Assembly (NCBI RefSeq): GCF_001623075.1
Contig: NZ_LMCF01000065.1
Coordinates: 1 to 64,000, forward strand
Source of the DNA: Pseudovibrio sp. Ad37
Lineage (GTDB): Bacteria; Pseudomonadota; Alphaproteobacteria; Rhizobiales; Stappiaceae
Direction: 5' to 3'
DNA length: 64,000 nt
Every line of letters begins with the position of its first letter. Position 1 is the stretch's first letter. The position numbers and the translations under genes were made by a program. Under the pieces are notes generated by a model that was not told where the DNA came from, searched no databases, and saw only the letters and a program-made list of their open reading frames with translations. Below are positions 35,893-45,488 of this stretch, piece after piece.

Positions 35893-37773
35893 GTGGGTCA
35901 CGGTTTGAAGTTTTGGAATAGGATCAGGCGTAAAGCAATCGGTATACGGCGATGCTATTACAAACTGTCACTCACGTGGCTGGTAAGTCTTACTTTTGTG
36001 ACTGTGGTGACCTTGTGCGGCGGCATTGTGCTGTACATGTCTGTTCATACTAACCTGAAAAACACCCGAAGCTTGATCGAAAAAGCCTCGATCAAGTCCA
36101 CGGAAGCAATCAACAACGCGCTGGGGGCTTACATGACGCCAGCGTTTTCTTCTGTCTATGCAATTAAGATATATGCAGAAGAGCAACCGAATACACAAAG
36201 TGCTATATTTCGGGCGCGCCAAACCTTTCGTGGCGTATTGTTTGGTGTAAAGAGCATTGACGGATTGGTACTCTCCCTTCCCAATGAAACGTCCTGGGGA
36301 TTGCGCCATGGAGAAGATCGTGAGGATCTGGTCTCTTTTCACCCTGATCAGGCCCTTTTCAACTTCTCCCGGATGCAAAGCATCGACGAGCAAACTAATC
36401 AAGATCCTTTTTGGGGAGATTTTTACGCCTCTGGTGAAAATCCTTTTGCGACAGTCACAAGCGCTATTGAGTTTGACGGCAAGACGATTGGTTATGTCTC
36501 TGCAATCATCACGATGAAAGGGGTCGGCTCGATCCTAGTCCCAATGCATGAAGATGGTGTTGGCAATCAGATCGAAGATGAAGAAGATGTTACACGTTTC
36601 ATATTGACCAGCGAAAATCGGGTGCTTGCCTATTCTTCGCCAACAAATGATTTGCAACAGCACAATCTCTTGGAACGAGTGACAGAGTTTGGTGACCCTG
36701 TCCTTGCAAAGTTCGAGGGAAGTAAAGCACAACCTTTTAGTCAGCGAGCGAGGAAGAAGGGCGTGGAGCTTCATCTAATTTTTGATGGAGAAGACATGTA
36801 CGTCCTCGTTTTACAAAAACTCATCTCCCCGGATGGTGAAGTGTATTACGTAGGTGAATACCAACTTGCCAACTCGCGCTACGACGAATTTACCCGCTTA
36901 ATCAACTCGGTCTTTGCAGGTGTAGCTGTTGTGTTTCTGTCCGCACTTGTTGCAATTTTCTTTGCTCGCCGCTTGGCGTCTCCACTAAAAGGTATCGCTG
37001 CACGTGCACAAAAGTTCGGTGCATTAGAGTTTGAGCACCTTGAGCCATTGCCACGTAGCCACATCCGCGAAGTAGATCAGATCACGTCTGCTATGAATGC
37101 AAGTACCAGTGGCCTTCTGGCCATGAGCAAGTACATTCCAAAGTCACTCTATTCCAAGTTGATGGCTATGGGGATCGACCGGGCGGCCAAAGCGAAAGAA
37201 GCTGAACTGACGATCCTGTTTACGGACATTGAAGGTTTCACGTCGATCTCTGAACATAGAAGCGCTGGCGAAGTGGCTGGTCTGCTCAATGATCACTTTA
37301 AACTGCTTGTGTCTGCTGTCGAAGCTCATCAGGGTACAGTCGATAAGTTCGTCGGTGACGGCATGCTCGCATTCTGGGGTGCGCCAAACGAGATGGAAGA
37401 CCATGCCCGCCGCGCAATCGCCGCTGCAGAAGATATGGTCAGCGCTATCCAGCAAGCCAATGCAGTTACACCCGAAAATGCTTTGAATGTACGGATTGCC
37501 ATTCACACAGGCCCGGTAATTGTTGGCAATGTGGGGGCGGTCGAACGTTGGAATTACACCATTGTCGGCGATGCCGTGAATGTGTGCAGTCGCCTGCAAA
37601 GCCTGGGTGGCACCATCTCCTCCGTTAAAGGAGCATGTGTGGTGTTGAGCGGTGAAACTGTTGAGAAAGCGGGCCGACCCGATAATGTAACCCATCGCGG
37701 TAGCCATGACATTCGTGGCCGGAAGGGCAAAGTCGAGGTTTGGCAGCTCAACTCGACCATATGCGACGACTAA
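35893..37773 (+). CDS. Membrane class III adenylate/guanylate cyclase with periplasmic sensor region
   Basis: 626 residues. A membrane segment at about 26-50, a ~280-residue Cache-like periplasmic region, a second membrane segment at about 336-357, HAMP (about 358-410) and a class III cyclase domain (about 435-600). The catalytic domain has the metal Asp in LFTDIEGFTS, the second metal Asp in KFVGDGMLAFWG and the YTIVGDAVNVCSRL segment with its Asn and Arg. It should make cAMP (or cGMP) in response to an external signal. The start is GTG 35893. It precedes the importer genes by 140 bases. Confidence 0.88.
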   Translation: MGHGLKFWNRIRRKAIGIRRCYYKLSLTWLVSLTFVTVVTLCGGIVLYMSVHTNLKNTRSLIEKASIKSTEAINNALGAYMTPAFSSVYAIKIYAEEQPNTQSAIFRARQTFRGVLFGVKSIDGLVLSLPNETSWGLRHGEDREDLVSFHPDQALFNFSRMQSIDEQTNQDPFWGDFYASGENPFATVTSAIEFDGKTIGYVSAIITMKGVGSILVPMHEDGVGNQIEDEEDVTRFILTSENRVLAYSSPTNDLQQHNLLERVTEFGDPVLAKFEGSKAQPFSQRARKKGVELHLIFDGEDMYVLVLQKLISPDGEVYYVGEYQLANSRYDEFTRLINSVFAGVAVVFLSALVAIFFARRLASPLKGIAARAQKFGALEFEHLEPLPRSHIREVDQITSAMNASTSGLLAMSKYIPKSLYSKLMAMGIDRAAKAKEAELTILFTDIEGFTSISEHRSAGEVAGLLNDHFKLLVSAVEAHQGTVDKFVGDGMLAFWGAPNEMEDHARRAIAAAEDMVSAIQQANAVTPENALNVRIAIHTGPVIVGNVGAVERWNYTIVGDAVNVCSRLQSLGGTISSVKGACVVLSGETVEKAGRPDNVTHRGSHDIRGRKGKVEVWQLNSTICDD

Positions 37774-37913
37774 TAATCCCGGCATTGTCTTCTAGTTTAA
37801 TTTAAGTGTGCCACGTAACCCAACCTCATTGAAAGAAAGCCCTGTTCTAGTGTGAAAGCCGCGAAAGGTTTTCTCGCGTGCGCTAGCAACAGACCAGTGA
37901 GGAAGGGACGCGC

Positions 37914-39815
37914 GTGAACCTGCTTGACGTCAAAGGGTTGTCGGTAGAGTTTCATGGAGACGAAGGGCATCACCAAGTTGTCCGCGATGTGTCTTTTAGT
38001 GTCCCAGAAAACAAATGCGTCGCTTTGGTTGGTGAGTCAGGGTCTGGCAAGACCGTGATCTCCAGGGCGATTATGGGGATCCTTCCTGCAAAATCTCGTA
38101 TCACATCAGGACAAATTTTATTTCGGGACAATCGCAAAACCGGTGAGAAAGTAGACATTGCAAAACTGCCTCCGGCTGGTCCTGCCATGCGCGCCATTCG
38201 CGGCGATCAGATTGCAATGATTTTTCAAGAACCCATGGTCTCGCTCTCACCACTGCACACCATTGGAGATCAGATCAGCGAAGCAGCAAAGCTGCACCGC
38301 TTTGTTGGCACTAAAGAAGCCCAGGAATTGACCAAGGATATGCTGCGTCTGGTTCATTTCCCAGAGCCTGAGCGTGCAATCCGTGCCTATCCTTTTGAGC
38401 TCTCTGGCGGCTTACGGCAACGCGCACTCATAGCTATGGCGATGATCTGCCGCCCCACGCTTCTTATTGCAGATGAGCCGACAACCGCGCTGGATGTCAC
38501 CATTCAGGCCGAAATTCTGAAGTTGATTAAGGAAGTACAAGCTGAACTGAACATGACACTACTCATGATTACGCATGATTTTGGTGTAGTCACAAACATG
38601 GCTGATGAGGTTGTCGTGGTCTACAACGGTGAGATCATGGAAAAAGGCAGTGTTGAAGACCTGTTCCTGACCCCGCAACACCCTTATCTGAAAGCTCTGC
38701 TCCATGCGGTTCCATCGCTTTCTATGGAGCCGGATGAGCGCCTTGTTCCAATCCGCCCAATCAAACCTCGCGCGCATCATTCTGATTTGCAGCCAAGCCC
38801 GGTTGGTAAAGCTTACGCATTTCGTGGAACGCCGCTCATCGAACTAGAGGGCGTTTGTAAGAGCTTTACATTCAAGAACCTGCGCGGCAAAAAACGCAGA
38901 GGCATGACAACTGCCCTCGACAATGTATCTTTGACGGTCCGTAGAGGCGAATGCCTTGGTATCGTTGGAGAGTCTGGTTCTGGAAAAACCACAGCCGCCC
39001 TTGCTATGCTGCGTGCTTTTCCTTTGACGCGAGGCAAAATCTCCTACACCACTGAGGACGGTCCACGCGATATTCAGGGCTTCTCTGAAAAAGAGCTCTT
39101 CCAATACCGAAAGCGTGCTCAGATTATCTTTCAGGATCCGTTTTCTTCGTTAAACCCACGCCGAACACTCAACGAGATCCTACAGGAACCGCTCGTCATA
39201 CACCGCATAGGTGACAGTCTCAGTCAAGGAGCGCGTATCCGGGAACTGATTGATCTTGTTGGCTTGTCGCCAAGGTATCTGCGTCGTTACCCGCATTCCT
39301 TCTCCGGAGGCCAAAGGCAACGTATTGGGATCGCGAGAGCCCTGGCGCTAAACCCGGAGTTCTTGATTTGCGATGAGCCAACATCAGCGCTTGATGTCTC
39401 CGTTCAGGCACAGATCTTGAACCTGCTCAAAGACCTCAAAGATGAGTTGGGCCTGACCTATGTTTTCGTCAGCCACAACCTTGCTGTGGTTGACTACATT
39501 TCCGATCGTGTGGCGGTCATGTGCAAGGGCAAGGTTGTGGAAGTCGGGCCAACGCGGCAGATCATAGATAATCCGATCCATCCCTATACGCGCGCACTCC
39601 TCAAAGCGGTGCCAGAACCTTCTTTGGAACACAAACTGGATTTTTCATCTCTGTCAGGAACCTCAAGCTCGGACCCGACACAATGGCCTTCGCCCTACCG
39701 GATGCGCTACACGACCGTCCCATATCTGGTTGAGATTGAGACAGACCATTGGGTATGTGCTCCAGGAATGGAAAGCATGCGCGATATTGTCGGATTGGGA
39801 GGCAGCCATATATGA
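37914..39815 (+). CDS. Double-ATPase subunit of a peptide-type ABC importer
   Basis: 633 residues with two full ATPase domains. Domain 1: Walker A GESGSGKTVIS (about 40-50), signature LSGGLRQRA, Walker B LLIADEPTTALD. Domain 2: Walker A GESGSGKTTAA (about 350-360), signature FSGGQRQRIG, Walker B FLICDEPTSALD. This fused DppD-DppF (YejF-like) arrangement drives di/oligopeptide-type uptake. GTG 37914 follows GGAAGGGA. Its stop overlaps the binding-protein start (ATGA). Confidence 0.92.
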   Translation: MNLLDVKGLSVEFHGDEGHHQVVRDVSFSVPENKCVALVGESGSGKTVISRAIMGILPAKSRITSGQILFRDNRKTGEKVDIAKLPPAGPAMRAIRGDQIAMIFQEPMVSLSPLHTIGDQISEAAKLHRFVGTKEAQELTKDMLRLVHFPEPERAIRAYPFELSGGLRQRALIAMAMICRPTLLIADEPTTALDVTIQAEILKLIKEVQAELNMTLLMITHDFGVVTNMADEVVVVYNGEIMEKGSVEDLFLTPQHPYLKALLHAVPSLSMEPDERLVPIRPIKPRAHHSDLQPSPVGKAYAFRGTPLIELEGVCKSFTFKNLRGKKRRGMTTALDNVSLTVRRGECLGIVGESGSGKTTAALAMLRAFPLTRGKISYTTEDGPRDIQGFSEKELFQYRKRAQIIFQDPFSSLNPRRTLNEILQEPLVIHRIGDSLSQGARIRELIDLVGLSPRYLRRYPHSFSGGQRQRIGIARALALNPEFLICDEPTSALDVSVQAQILNLLKDLKDELGLTYVFVSHNLAVVDYISDRVAVMCKGKVVEVGPTRQIIDNPIHPYTRALLKAVPEPSLEHKLDFSSLSGTSSSDPTQWPSPYRMRYTTVPYLVEIETDHWVCAPGMESMRDIVGLGGSHI

Positions 39816-41728
39816 GAAAACTTGGCCTCCTCACGATGGTTGTTATGTTTATCAGCCTCACAGTGCCTGCGGTCTCAGGGGCTCTGGTCCTGAAGGAAAC
39901 TCCGGGGATTCCACCGGGCCTGCCATCTGTCGTAGATCGTGTTCCCAAAGAACCGCTAGTGACCTACCCCGATGATATTGGCCGTGTAATCGGAGTGCAG
40001 GGTGGTGCACTACATACGCTTATTTCGCGGCCTAAAGACGTGCGCCTGATCAATGTGTGGGGTTATGCAAGGCTGGTTGGGTACAATGAAAACCTCGAGT
40101 TAAATCCAGACATTTTGGAGAGCGTAGATAATCATTATGACAAGGTCTTTACTCTAAATCTGCGTGAAGGTCATAAATGGTCTGATGGTAGTTCCTTTAA
40201 TGCAGAAGATTTTCGGTTTTGGTTTGAAGATGTTGCCCTAAACGAGGAGCTGAACCCCATCGGTCTGCCGGGGTTCATGTTGGTGGATGGTGAAGGTCCC
40301 GAGTTTTCAGTTATTGATGAGACGACGGTCCGTTTTGAGTGGCATGAGCCAAATCCCCTGTTCCTGCAGGAGCTTGCAAAAGCACGCCCGCCGTTCATTT
40401 ACCGGCCAGCTGCTTATATGAAGCAATTCCATGAAGAATATGGAAATCCGGAATTTATCCGGCAGATTGCCCGTATTGAGAAAGTACGTGGGTGGGCACC
40501 TCTGTTCAATCGCATGGATGACATGTACGGCGCATCCAATCCACATATCCCTACATTGCAGCCATGGGTGCCACGTAACACCTCGGGTGACCGCCGGGCA
40601 GTCATGGAGCGTAATCCGTTCTTTCACCGGGTGGACAGTGCAGGCCAGCAACTTCCTTACATCGACCGCATCATTATGGATGTGGTCGATGGAAAACTCA
40701 TTCCAGCAAAAACGCTGGCAGGCGAGAGTGATCTGCAAGCGCGTGGACTAGGGTTCTCTGACATTTCCGTGCTTAAACGTGGTGAGCAAACACAGGATTA
40801 TGACACGCGCCTTTGGCTCAACTCAAAAGGCTCTGAGATTTCGATCCTGCCTAACCTCAGCGTTAAAGACGCGGTGTGGCGTAAACTCATGCAAGATCGT
40901 AGATTTCGCCATGCGCTCTCGTTGGGCATTGATCGTGAACTCATAAACAAAGTGCTCTATTTTGGTTTAGGTAGAGCTGGCAACGATACGGTTCTCAACA
41001 TTTCTCCGCTGTATCAGCCAGATTTTCAAACGGCTTGGGCAGAGTTTAATCCAGAGCTTGCCAACCAGTTGCTGGATGATATTGGACTGACAGATAGGCG
41101 AGGAGACGGCGTACGCTTGCTGGAAGACGGACGCCCGCTGCAACTCATTATTGAGACCACAGGCGAGAGTGCTGAACAGGATGATGCGCTGGAGCTTGTT
41201 GCAGAAACGTGGAAGGAGATCGGCGTTTCTGCTTTCATCCGCCCAAGCCAGCGCGACACGATCCGGGCCCGTGCGCTCTCTGGCGCTTTGATGATGTCTG
41301 TCTGGTCCGGTTTTGAAAACGGCGTACCAACAGCAGATATGCCGCCGATAGACTATGCTCCCACGCGCGAAGATTTTCTCTCATGGGCTCCATGGGGCAA
41401 CTACTATGAGAGTGATGGACACGCAGGTGTTAAACCTGACTGGCCCCCAGCAATCCGTTTGATTGAGCTCTTTGATCAATGGCTGGTGAGCAGCAGTTTC
41501 GAAGAACGGGACATGATCTGGGAGCAAATCCTGCAGATCCACGCGGATGAAACAATCCATATTGGTTTGGTCAATGCCGTCCGGCAGCCGGTGGTTGTTA
41601 TGGGGCTTTTGAATGTACCTGAAATGGGTATTTATGGGTGGGATCCAGGAGCTCAGTTCGGCATTCATCGCATGGATCTCTTCTTTTTTGAAGACCTCTT
41701 ACCGGATGAAGACGATCTTCCTCATTGA
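39812..41728 (+). CDS. Peptide-type ABC substrate-binding protein (SBP family 5)
   Basis: 638 residues from ATG 39812, with GGGAGG at 39797-39802. It has a signal peptide (cleavage near AVSG-A) and the family-5 binding fold: NLREGHKWSDGSSFNAEDFRF-like block (about 130-150), FRHALSLGIDRELIN (about 365-380) and a C-terminal PGAQFGIHRMD. The length exceeds standard DppA/OppA by about 100 residues, as in a large-SBP subgroup found in Alphaproteobacteria. Ligand unknown. Confidence 0.88.
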   Translation: MRKLGLLTMVVMFISLTVPAVSGALVLKETPGIPPGLPSVVDRVPKEPLVTYPDDIGRVIGVQGGALHTLISRPKDVRLINVWGYARLVGYNENLELNPDILESVDNHYDKVFTLNLREGHKWSDGSSFNAEDFRFWFEDVALNEELNPIGLPGFMLVDGEGPEFSVIDETTVRFEWHEPNPLFLQELAKARPPFIYRPAAYMKQFHEEYGNPEFIRQIARIEKVRGWAPLFNRMDDMYGASNPHIPTLQPWVPRNTSGDRRAVMERNPFFHRVDSAGQQLPYIDRIIMDVVDGKLIPAKTLAGESDLQARGLGFSDISVLKRGEQTQDYDTRLWLNSKGSEISILPNLSVKDAVWRKLMQDRRFRHALSLGIDRELINKVLYFGLGRAGNDTVLNISPLYQPDFQTAWAEFNPELANQLLDDIGLTDRRGDGVRLLEDGRPLQLIIETTGESAEQDDALELVAETWKEIGVSAFIRPSQRDTIRARALSGALMMSVWSGFENGVPTADMPPIDYAPTREDFLSWAPWGNYYESDGHAGVKPDWPPAIRLIELFDQWLVSSSFEERDMIWEQILQIHADETIHIGLVNAVRQPVVVMGLLNVPEMGIYGWDPGAQFGIHRMDLFFFEDLLPDEDDLPH

Positions 41729-41854
41729 TTTTTTCACTTGCCTTAAGCGCGGGCTAATAGGGCTTCTCAAACCTGATTAGATTTTCTCAGAGAAAGCCAA
41801 GAGAGCTCCTTTAGACTTCTCCCACGAGTGGTGTGAGAAAAGAAAGGGAAGCGG

Positions 41855-42883
41855 GTGCTCAATTACATCCTGCGGCGGCTGTTGGTGATGATACCAACGC
41901 TTGCTGCCATCAGTTTCCTGATTTTCTTCATCATTGAATTGCCAGAAGGGGACTACATCTCCAACCAGATCTCCATGCTCCGCTCAACTGGAGAAAGCGC
42001 ATCTATTGGCAGACTGGAATTTTTGCGCAAAGAGTTCGCTCTCGATAGGCCGTTTGTGGAGCGTTACGGCATATGGGTGGGGTTCTGGCCCGGACCCAAT
42101 GGGTTTGATGGATTAATTCAGGGTAATTGGGGCTGGTCCTTTGAGTATGACCAGCCAGTCGGTGAAGTGGTTGGCCCAACATTGCCGCTTACAGTTGCGC
42201 TCAACCTTGCCACGATCCTCTTTATTTACTGCGTTGCTTTTCCCATCGGCATTTACTCTGCGACACATCAGTATTCGGTGGGGGATTACACCTTCACACT
42301 TATTGGATATCTCGGTCTCGCGACCCCTAACTTCTTGTTGGCATTGGTTTTAATGTATTTGGCCAACAGCTTGTTCGGACTGACGGTAGGGGGCATTATG
42401 GAGGAGCATTATATTGGAGAACCCATGAGCGGCGGTAAAGCCCTGTCTATTGTGGCACATCTGATTGTTCCGGTGATTGTCATCGGAACATCCGGCACAG
42501 CTGCCATGATCCGCCGATTACGTGCTAATCTGCTGGATGAAATCTATAAGCAATACGTCACAACCGCCCGTTCAAAGGGAATGCGAGAAAGCAAACTCCT
42601 CGTCAAGTATCCTCTTCGTGTTGCTCTCAACCCATTCATCGCAGATATCGGCAACCTAATTCCTTCGCTTGTATCAGGCTCAGTTATTGTCTCTGTTGTT
42701 CTCAACCTGCCTACTGTCGGTCCCGTCCTTCTTGGAGCGCTTCAATCGCAGGACCAGTTCCTTGCAGGGTTTATTCTCCTCTTCGTCTCCATCCTCACAT
42801 TGATTGGCATGTTGGTCTCTGATGTCTTGCTTGGTTATCTGGATCCACGAATTCGCCTTGGAAAAGAAGGGGCGAGACAATGA
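41855..42883 (+). CDS. ABC importer permease, OppB/DppB type
   Basis: 342 residues from GTG 41855. Six membrane segments, the N-terminal MLNYILRRLLVMIPTL, and the EAA loop (YVTTARSKGMRESKLLVKYPLR) typical of this permease family, here described by its key residues Thr-Ala-Arg-x-Lys-Gly. The periplasmic loop after the first segment is enlarged compared with DppB. It overlaps the next permease by 4 bases. Confidence 0.9.
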   Translation: MLNYILRRLLVMIPTLAAISFLIFFIIELPEGDYISNQISMLRSTGESASIGRLEFLRKEFALDRPFVERYGIWVGFWPGPNGFDGLIQGNWGWSFEYDQPVGEVVGPTLPLTVALNLATILFIYCVAFPIGIYSATHQYSVGDYTFTLIGYLGLATPNFLLALVLMYLANSLFGLTVGGIMEEHYIGEPMSGGKALSIVAHLIVPVIVIGTSGTAAMIRRLRANLLDEIYKQYVTTARSKGMRESKLLVKYPLRVALNPFIADIGNLIPSLVSGSVIVSVVLNLPTVGPVLLGALQSQDQFLAGFILLFVSILTLIGMLVSDVLLGYLDPRIRLGKEGARQ

Positions 42884-44052
42884 GCCCGGGCGAACGTGGA
42901 GAGGACAAAGCAGAGCACTACGTCAACCCTAAGGGCTTTGATCCTAAAGATGTTGAGATTCTAACCCGAGAGCAGGAGAGGTATTATCAGGCTCCTCAAT
43001 GGAAGATCATCTGGTGGAAATTCCGCAAGCACAAACTGGCAGTTCTCTCCGCGATCATCCTCTTCTTTTTCTACTTGTGCGTCCCTTTTGCCGAAATCAT
43101 TGCTCCGTATCCGGTGGCAAAACGAAACGTAGACTTCCTCTTTGCCCCACCACAAGCCATCCACCTGTTCCATGAAGGCAAACTGGTAGGACCCTTTGTG
43201 TATGGCCTAAATCCTTCAGTTGATCTGGAAAATCTGAAGTGGGTCTACGAGACAGATACTACAAAAGTCCAAAAAATTCGGTTCTTCTGTAAAGGAGAAC
43301 CCTACAAGTTCTGGGGGCTGTTTCCCGCGAGCTTTCACGTCATTTGCCCCGCGAAAGACGGCACGCTTTTCATCGCAGGAACGGACAGATTGGGGCGAGA
43401 TCAGTACTCTGGGCTTGTCTATGGAGCACGGCTGTCTCTTACAATTGGCCTCGTTGGAGTAAGCATATCCATGGTGCTTGGCGTCTTGCTGGGCGGACTT
43501 GCTGGCTTCTTCGGTGGGTGGATCGATAGCTCAATTCAACGCGTTATAGAAATTATGCGCTCGCTGCCAGAACTCCCGCTCTGGATGGCTCTGTCTGCAG
43601 CCTTGCCGATAACATGGTCGCCGGTCTGGATTTACTTTGGCCTGACCGTCATTCTGGGTCTGCTGGACTGGCCGGGTTTGGCGCGTGCCGTCAGATCAAA
43701 ATTGCTCTCGCTGCGAGAAGAAGAATATGCCAAGGCCGCGGCGCTCATGGGTGCAAGCCCTAGTCGCATTATTGTTAAACACCTGCTCCCCGGTTTTACA
43801 AGCCATCTGGTCGCTTCCGCAACTCTTTCCGTACCAGCGATGATACTTGGTGAAACGGCACTTTCTTTCTTGAATCTTGGACTGAGGAGGCCTGCTGTCT
43901 CATGGGGTGTTCTTCTCAATGAAGCTCAGAATATTTCTGTCGTTACCATTTATCCGTGGTTGATGGCGCCGGTTATTCCGATCATCATTGTCGTGCTTGC
44001 CTTCAACTTCATGGGCGACGGGCTGCGCGATGCAGCTGATCCGTATAAGTAG
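42880..44052 (+). CDS. ABC importer permease, OppC/DppC type
   Basis: 390 residues beginning in an ATGA overlap. After the first membrane segment (about 53-75) there is a large periplasmic insertion up to the conserved GTDRLGRDQYSGLVYGARLS at about 167, longer than in standard OppC and with two Cys residues that could pair. The EAA motif (YAKAAALMGASPSRIIVKHL) and five more membrane segments follow. Together with the ATPase, binding protein and OppB-type permease it completes an importer. Confidence 0.9.
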   Translation: MSPGERGEDKAEHYVNPKGFDPKDVEILTREQERYYQAPQWKIIWWKFRKHKLAVLSAIILFFFYLCVPFAEIIAPYPVAKRNVDFLFAPPQAIHLFHEGKLVGPFVYGLNPSVDLENLKWVYETDTTKVQKIRFFCKGEPYKFWGLFPASFHVICPAKDGTLFIAGTDRLGRDQYSGLVYGARLSLTIGLVGVSISMVLGVLLGGLAGFFGGWIDSSIQRVIEIMRSLPELPLWMALSAALPITWSPVWIYFGLTVILGLLDWPGLARAVRSKLLSLREEEYAKAAALMGASPSRIIVKHLLPGFTSHLVASATLSVPAMILGETALSFLNLGLRRPAVSWGVLLNEAQNISVVTIYPWLMAPVIPIIIVVLAFNFMGDGLRDAADPYK

Positions 44053-44068
44053 CTGGAGCCTCAATATA

Positions 44069-44653
44069 ATGGAAGATCTCTCAGGTGATTGGGATCGCCA
44101 GTACGAAGCAGGTCGCTGGCATTTTCTTAATGATATCAAAGAGGCTGCGCGCTACGGAATTCTCTCCGCATGGCTAGGGCAGACTGGAACCACGCGGGCA
44201 GTACTTGATGTAGGCTGTGGTGAAGCAATTCTGTATCACTATCTCAAGTCATCAGGCCTGCAACGATACTGTGGTGTAGACCTCTCAGAAATTGCTCTAG
44301 GCAATGCTAACGTCGCCGAGGAATGTGTCCAGCTTGTGCAGTCAGATCTTGAAAGTTTCAACGCCAAGTCGGAGGATACATTTTCAGCAATTGTCTTCAA
44401 TGAAGTGCTCTATTTTTGCGAGGAACCAGAGTTGCAGCTCAACCGTTACGCAAAATTTCTTGATGACGATGGCGTTATCGCAATTTCCATGTACACACCT
44501 GCACGAGAAAAATCGGGAGCAAACAGATCTATCCAGAAGGTTTGGGGTGAAACAGACAAATCTAACCACTGGAAGGTACTCGATGATCTGGAGCTGAAGT
44601 CATATTCAAAGAATGTTGGTTGGAAACTCCGGCTCGTCAGACCTGCCCGGTAG
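44069..44653 (+). CDS. SAM-dependent methyltransferase
   Basis: 194 residues from ATG 44069, 16 bases after the permease. Rossmann motif I is VLDVGCGEAIL, the acidic ribose contact Asp is in YCGVDLSE, and the post-motif IVFNEVLYFC follows. The N-terminal WDRQYEAGRWHFLND is a common lead-in for small class I methyltransferases acting on metabolites or lipids/sugars. It ends inside the 3' end of the opposite deacetylase gene (17-base tail-to-tail overlap). Confidence 0.85.
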   Translation: MEDLSGDWDRQYEAGRWHFLNDIKEAARYGILSAWLGQTGTTRAVLDVGCGEAILYHYLKSSGLQRYCGVDLSEIALGNANVAEECVQLVQSDLESFNAKSEDTFSAIVFNEVLYFCEEPELQLNRYAKFLDDDGVIAISMYTPAREKSGANRSIQKVWGETDKSNHWKVLDDLELKSYSKNVGWKLRLVRPAR

Positions 44654-45488
44654 CCAAAGTAAAATCGCGTTTTGCTTCATCCAGAAGGTCTTGAGAACTA
44701 AGCCACTTAACTGCAGGGTGAGCAGAGGTGAGCTTGAAAAATACCTCCAAAAATTCGGAGCATCCTTCACCATGGTCAAGGTGATGTGTCAGTAATCCAA
44801 TCGGCTCACTTGTATTGGTTCGCCGTCGGCAAAGCTGCAGGTCTAGCCGTCTACGAGCTGCATCCCAACCGATAAAGCGCTTATTTTTCTTCCATTTAAT
44901 GATGTCGATATGGCTTTGGAGACGTGGAAGGCGAAAATGATTGATCCAGGTGAATGCGGATAATCCGTAGTCTCCCTGTTGCTTGAGAAGTTGCACTGCG
45001 CGCGGTGCAATCCGGTTCCACGGAGGCACAAATAAAGGCACAAAGTCCTTTCCAAATAAACTTTGTAGGATCACCCGACCTTCTGCTAATTCTTTTGCCA
45101 TCTCTTTTGATGTTCGTCGCCACCCAAACTCACTGGCCTTCTCGCCGTACGATTTCATCTGATAATTCTTATGTTGCCAACCATGATGAACGATATGAAC
45201 CTCTTGTGCCGTGACAAGACGTTGGGCGAGCGCTTCTGTCGCAAATTTTGGAATAACTGCAAGCGAAAGCGGAATGCCGAACCGGCCAGAGAACGCAAGT
45301 AGCTCTTCAAGTGCAGGTGTTGGCGAAACAGCATCATCATCCCGCCACCAGAACTTAACAGTAAGGCCGCGCTCTTCGAACCAATTGAAGTGCTGGTTGA
45401 GGTGCTGTTCAAACGCCCCTTGGTCGTTGCCGACAAAATATCCAGCCTCCGGAACGGGTTCAATGACAGGGGCAGAACTAGAGATCAC
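44637..45488 (-). CDS. Polysaccharide deacetylase-family protein
   Basis: 283 residues from GTG 45488, which overlaps the end of the upstream glycosyltransferase by 11 bases; AAGGAA lies just before it. The family acid pair is in WWRDDDAV, and the metal-binding His pair is in HHGWQHKNY. The FVPPWNRIAP motif and the later THHLDHG segment also fit. It probably removes acetyl groups from an amino-sugar-containing glycan made by the neighbouring transferases. The longer frame to 45647 lies in the glycosyltransferase gene. Confidence 0.78.
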   Translation of the reverse strand: MISSSAPVIEPVPEAGYFVGNDQGAFEQHLNQHFNWFEERGLTVKFWWRDDDAVSPTPALEELLAFSGRFGIPLSLAVIPKFATEALAQRLVTAQEVHIVHHGWQHKNYQMKSYGEKASEFGWRRTSKEMAKELAEGRVILQSLFGKDFVPLFVPPWNRIAPRAVQLLKQQGDYGLSAFTWINHFRLPRLQSHIDIIKWKKNKRFIGWDAARRRLDLQLCRRRTNTSEPIGLLTHHLDHGEGCSEFLEVFFKLTSAHPAVKWLSSQDLLDEAKRDFTLATGQV

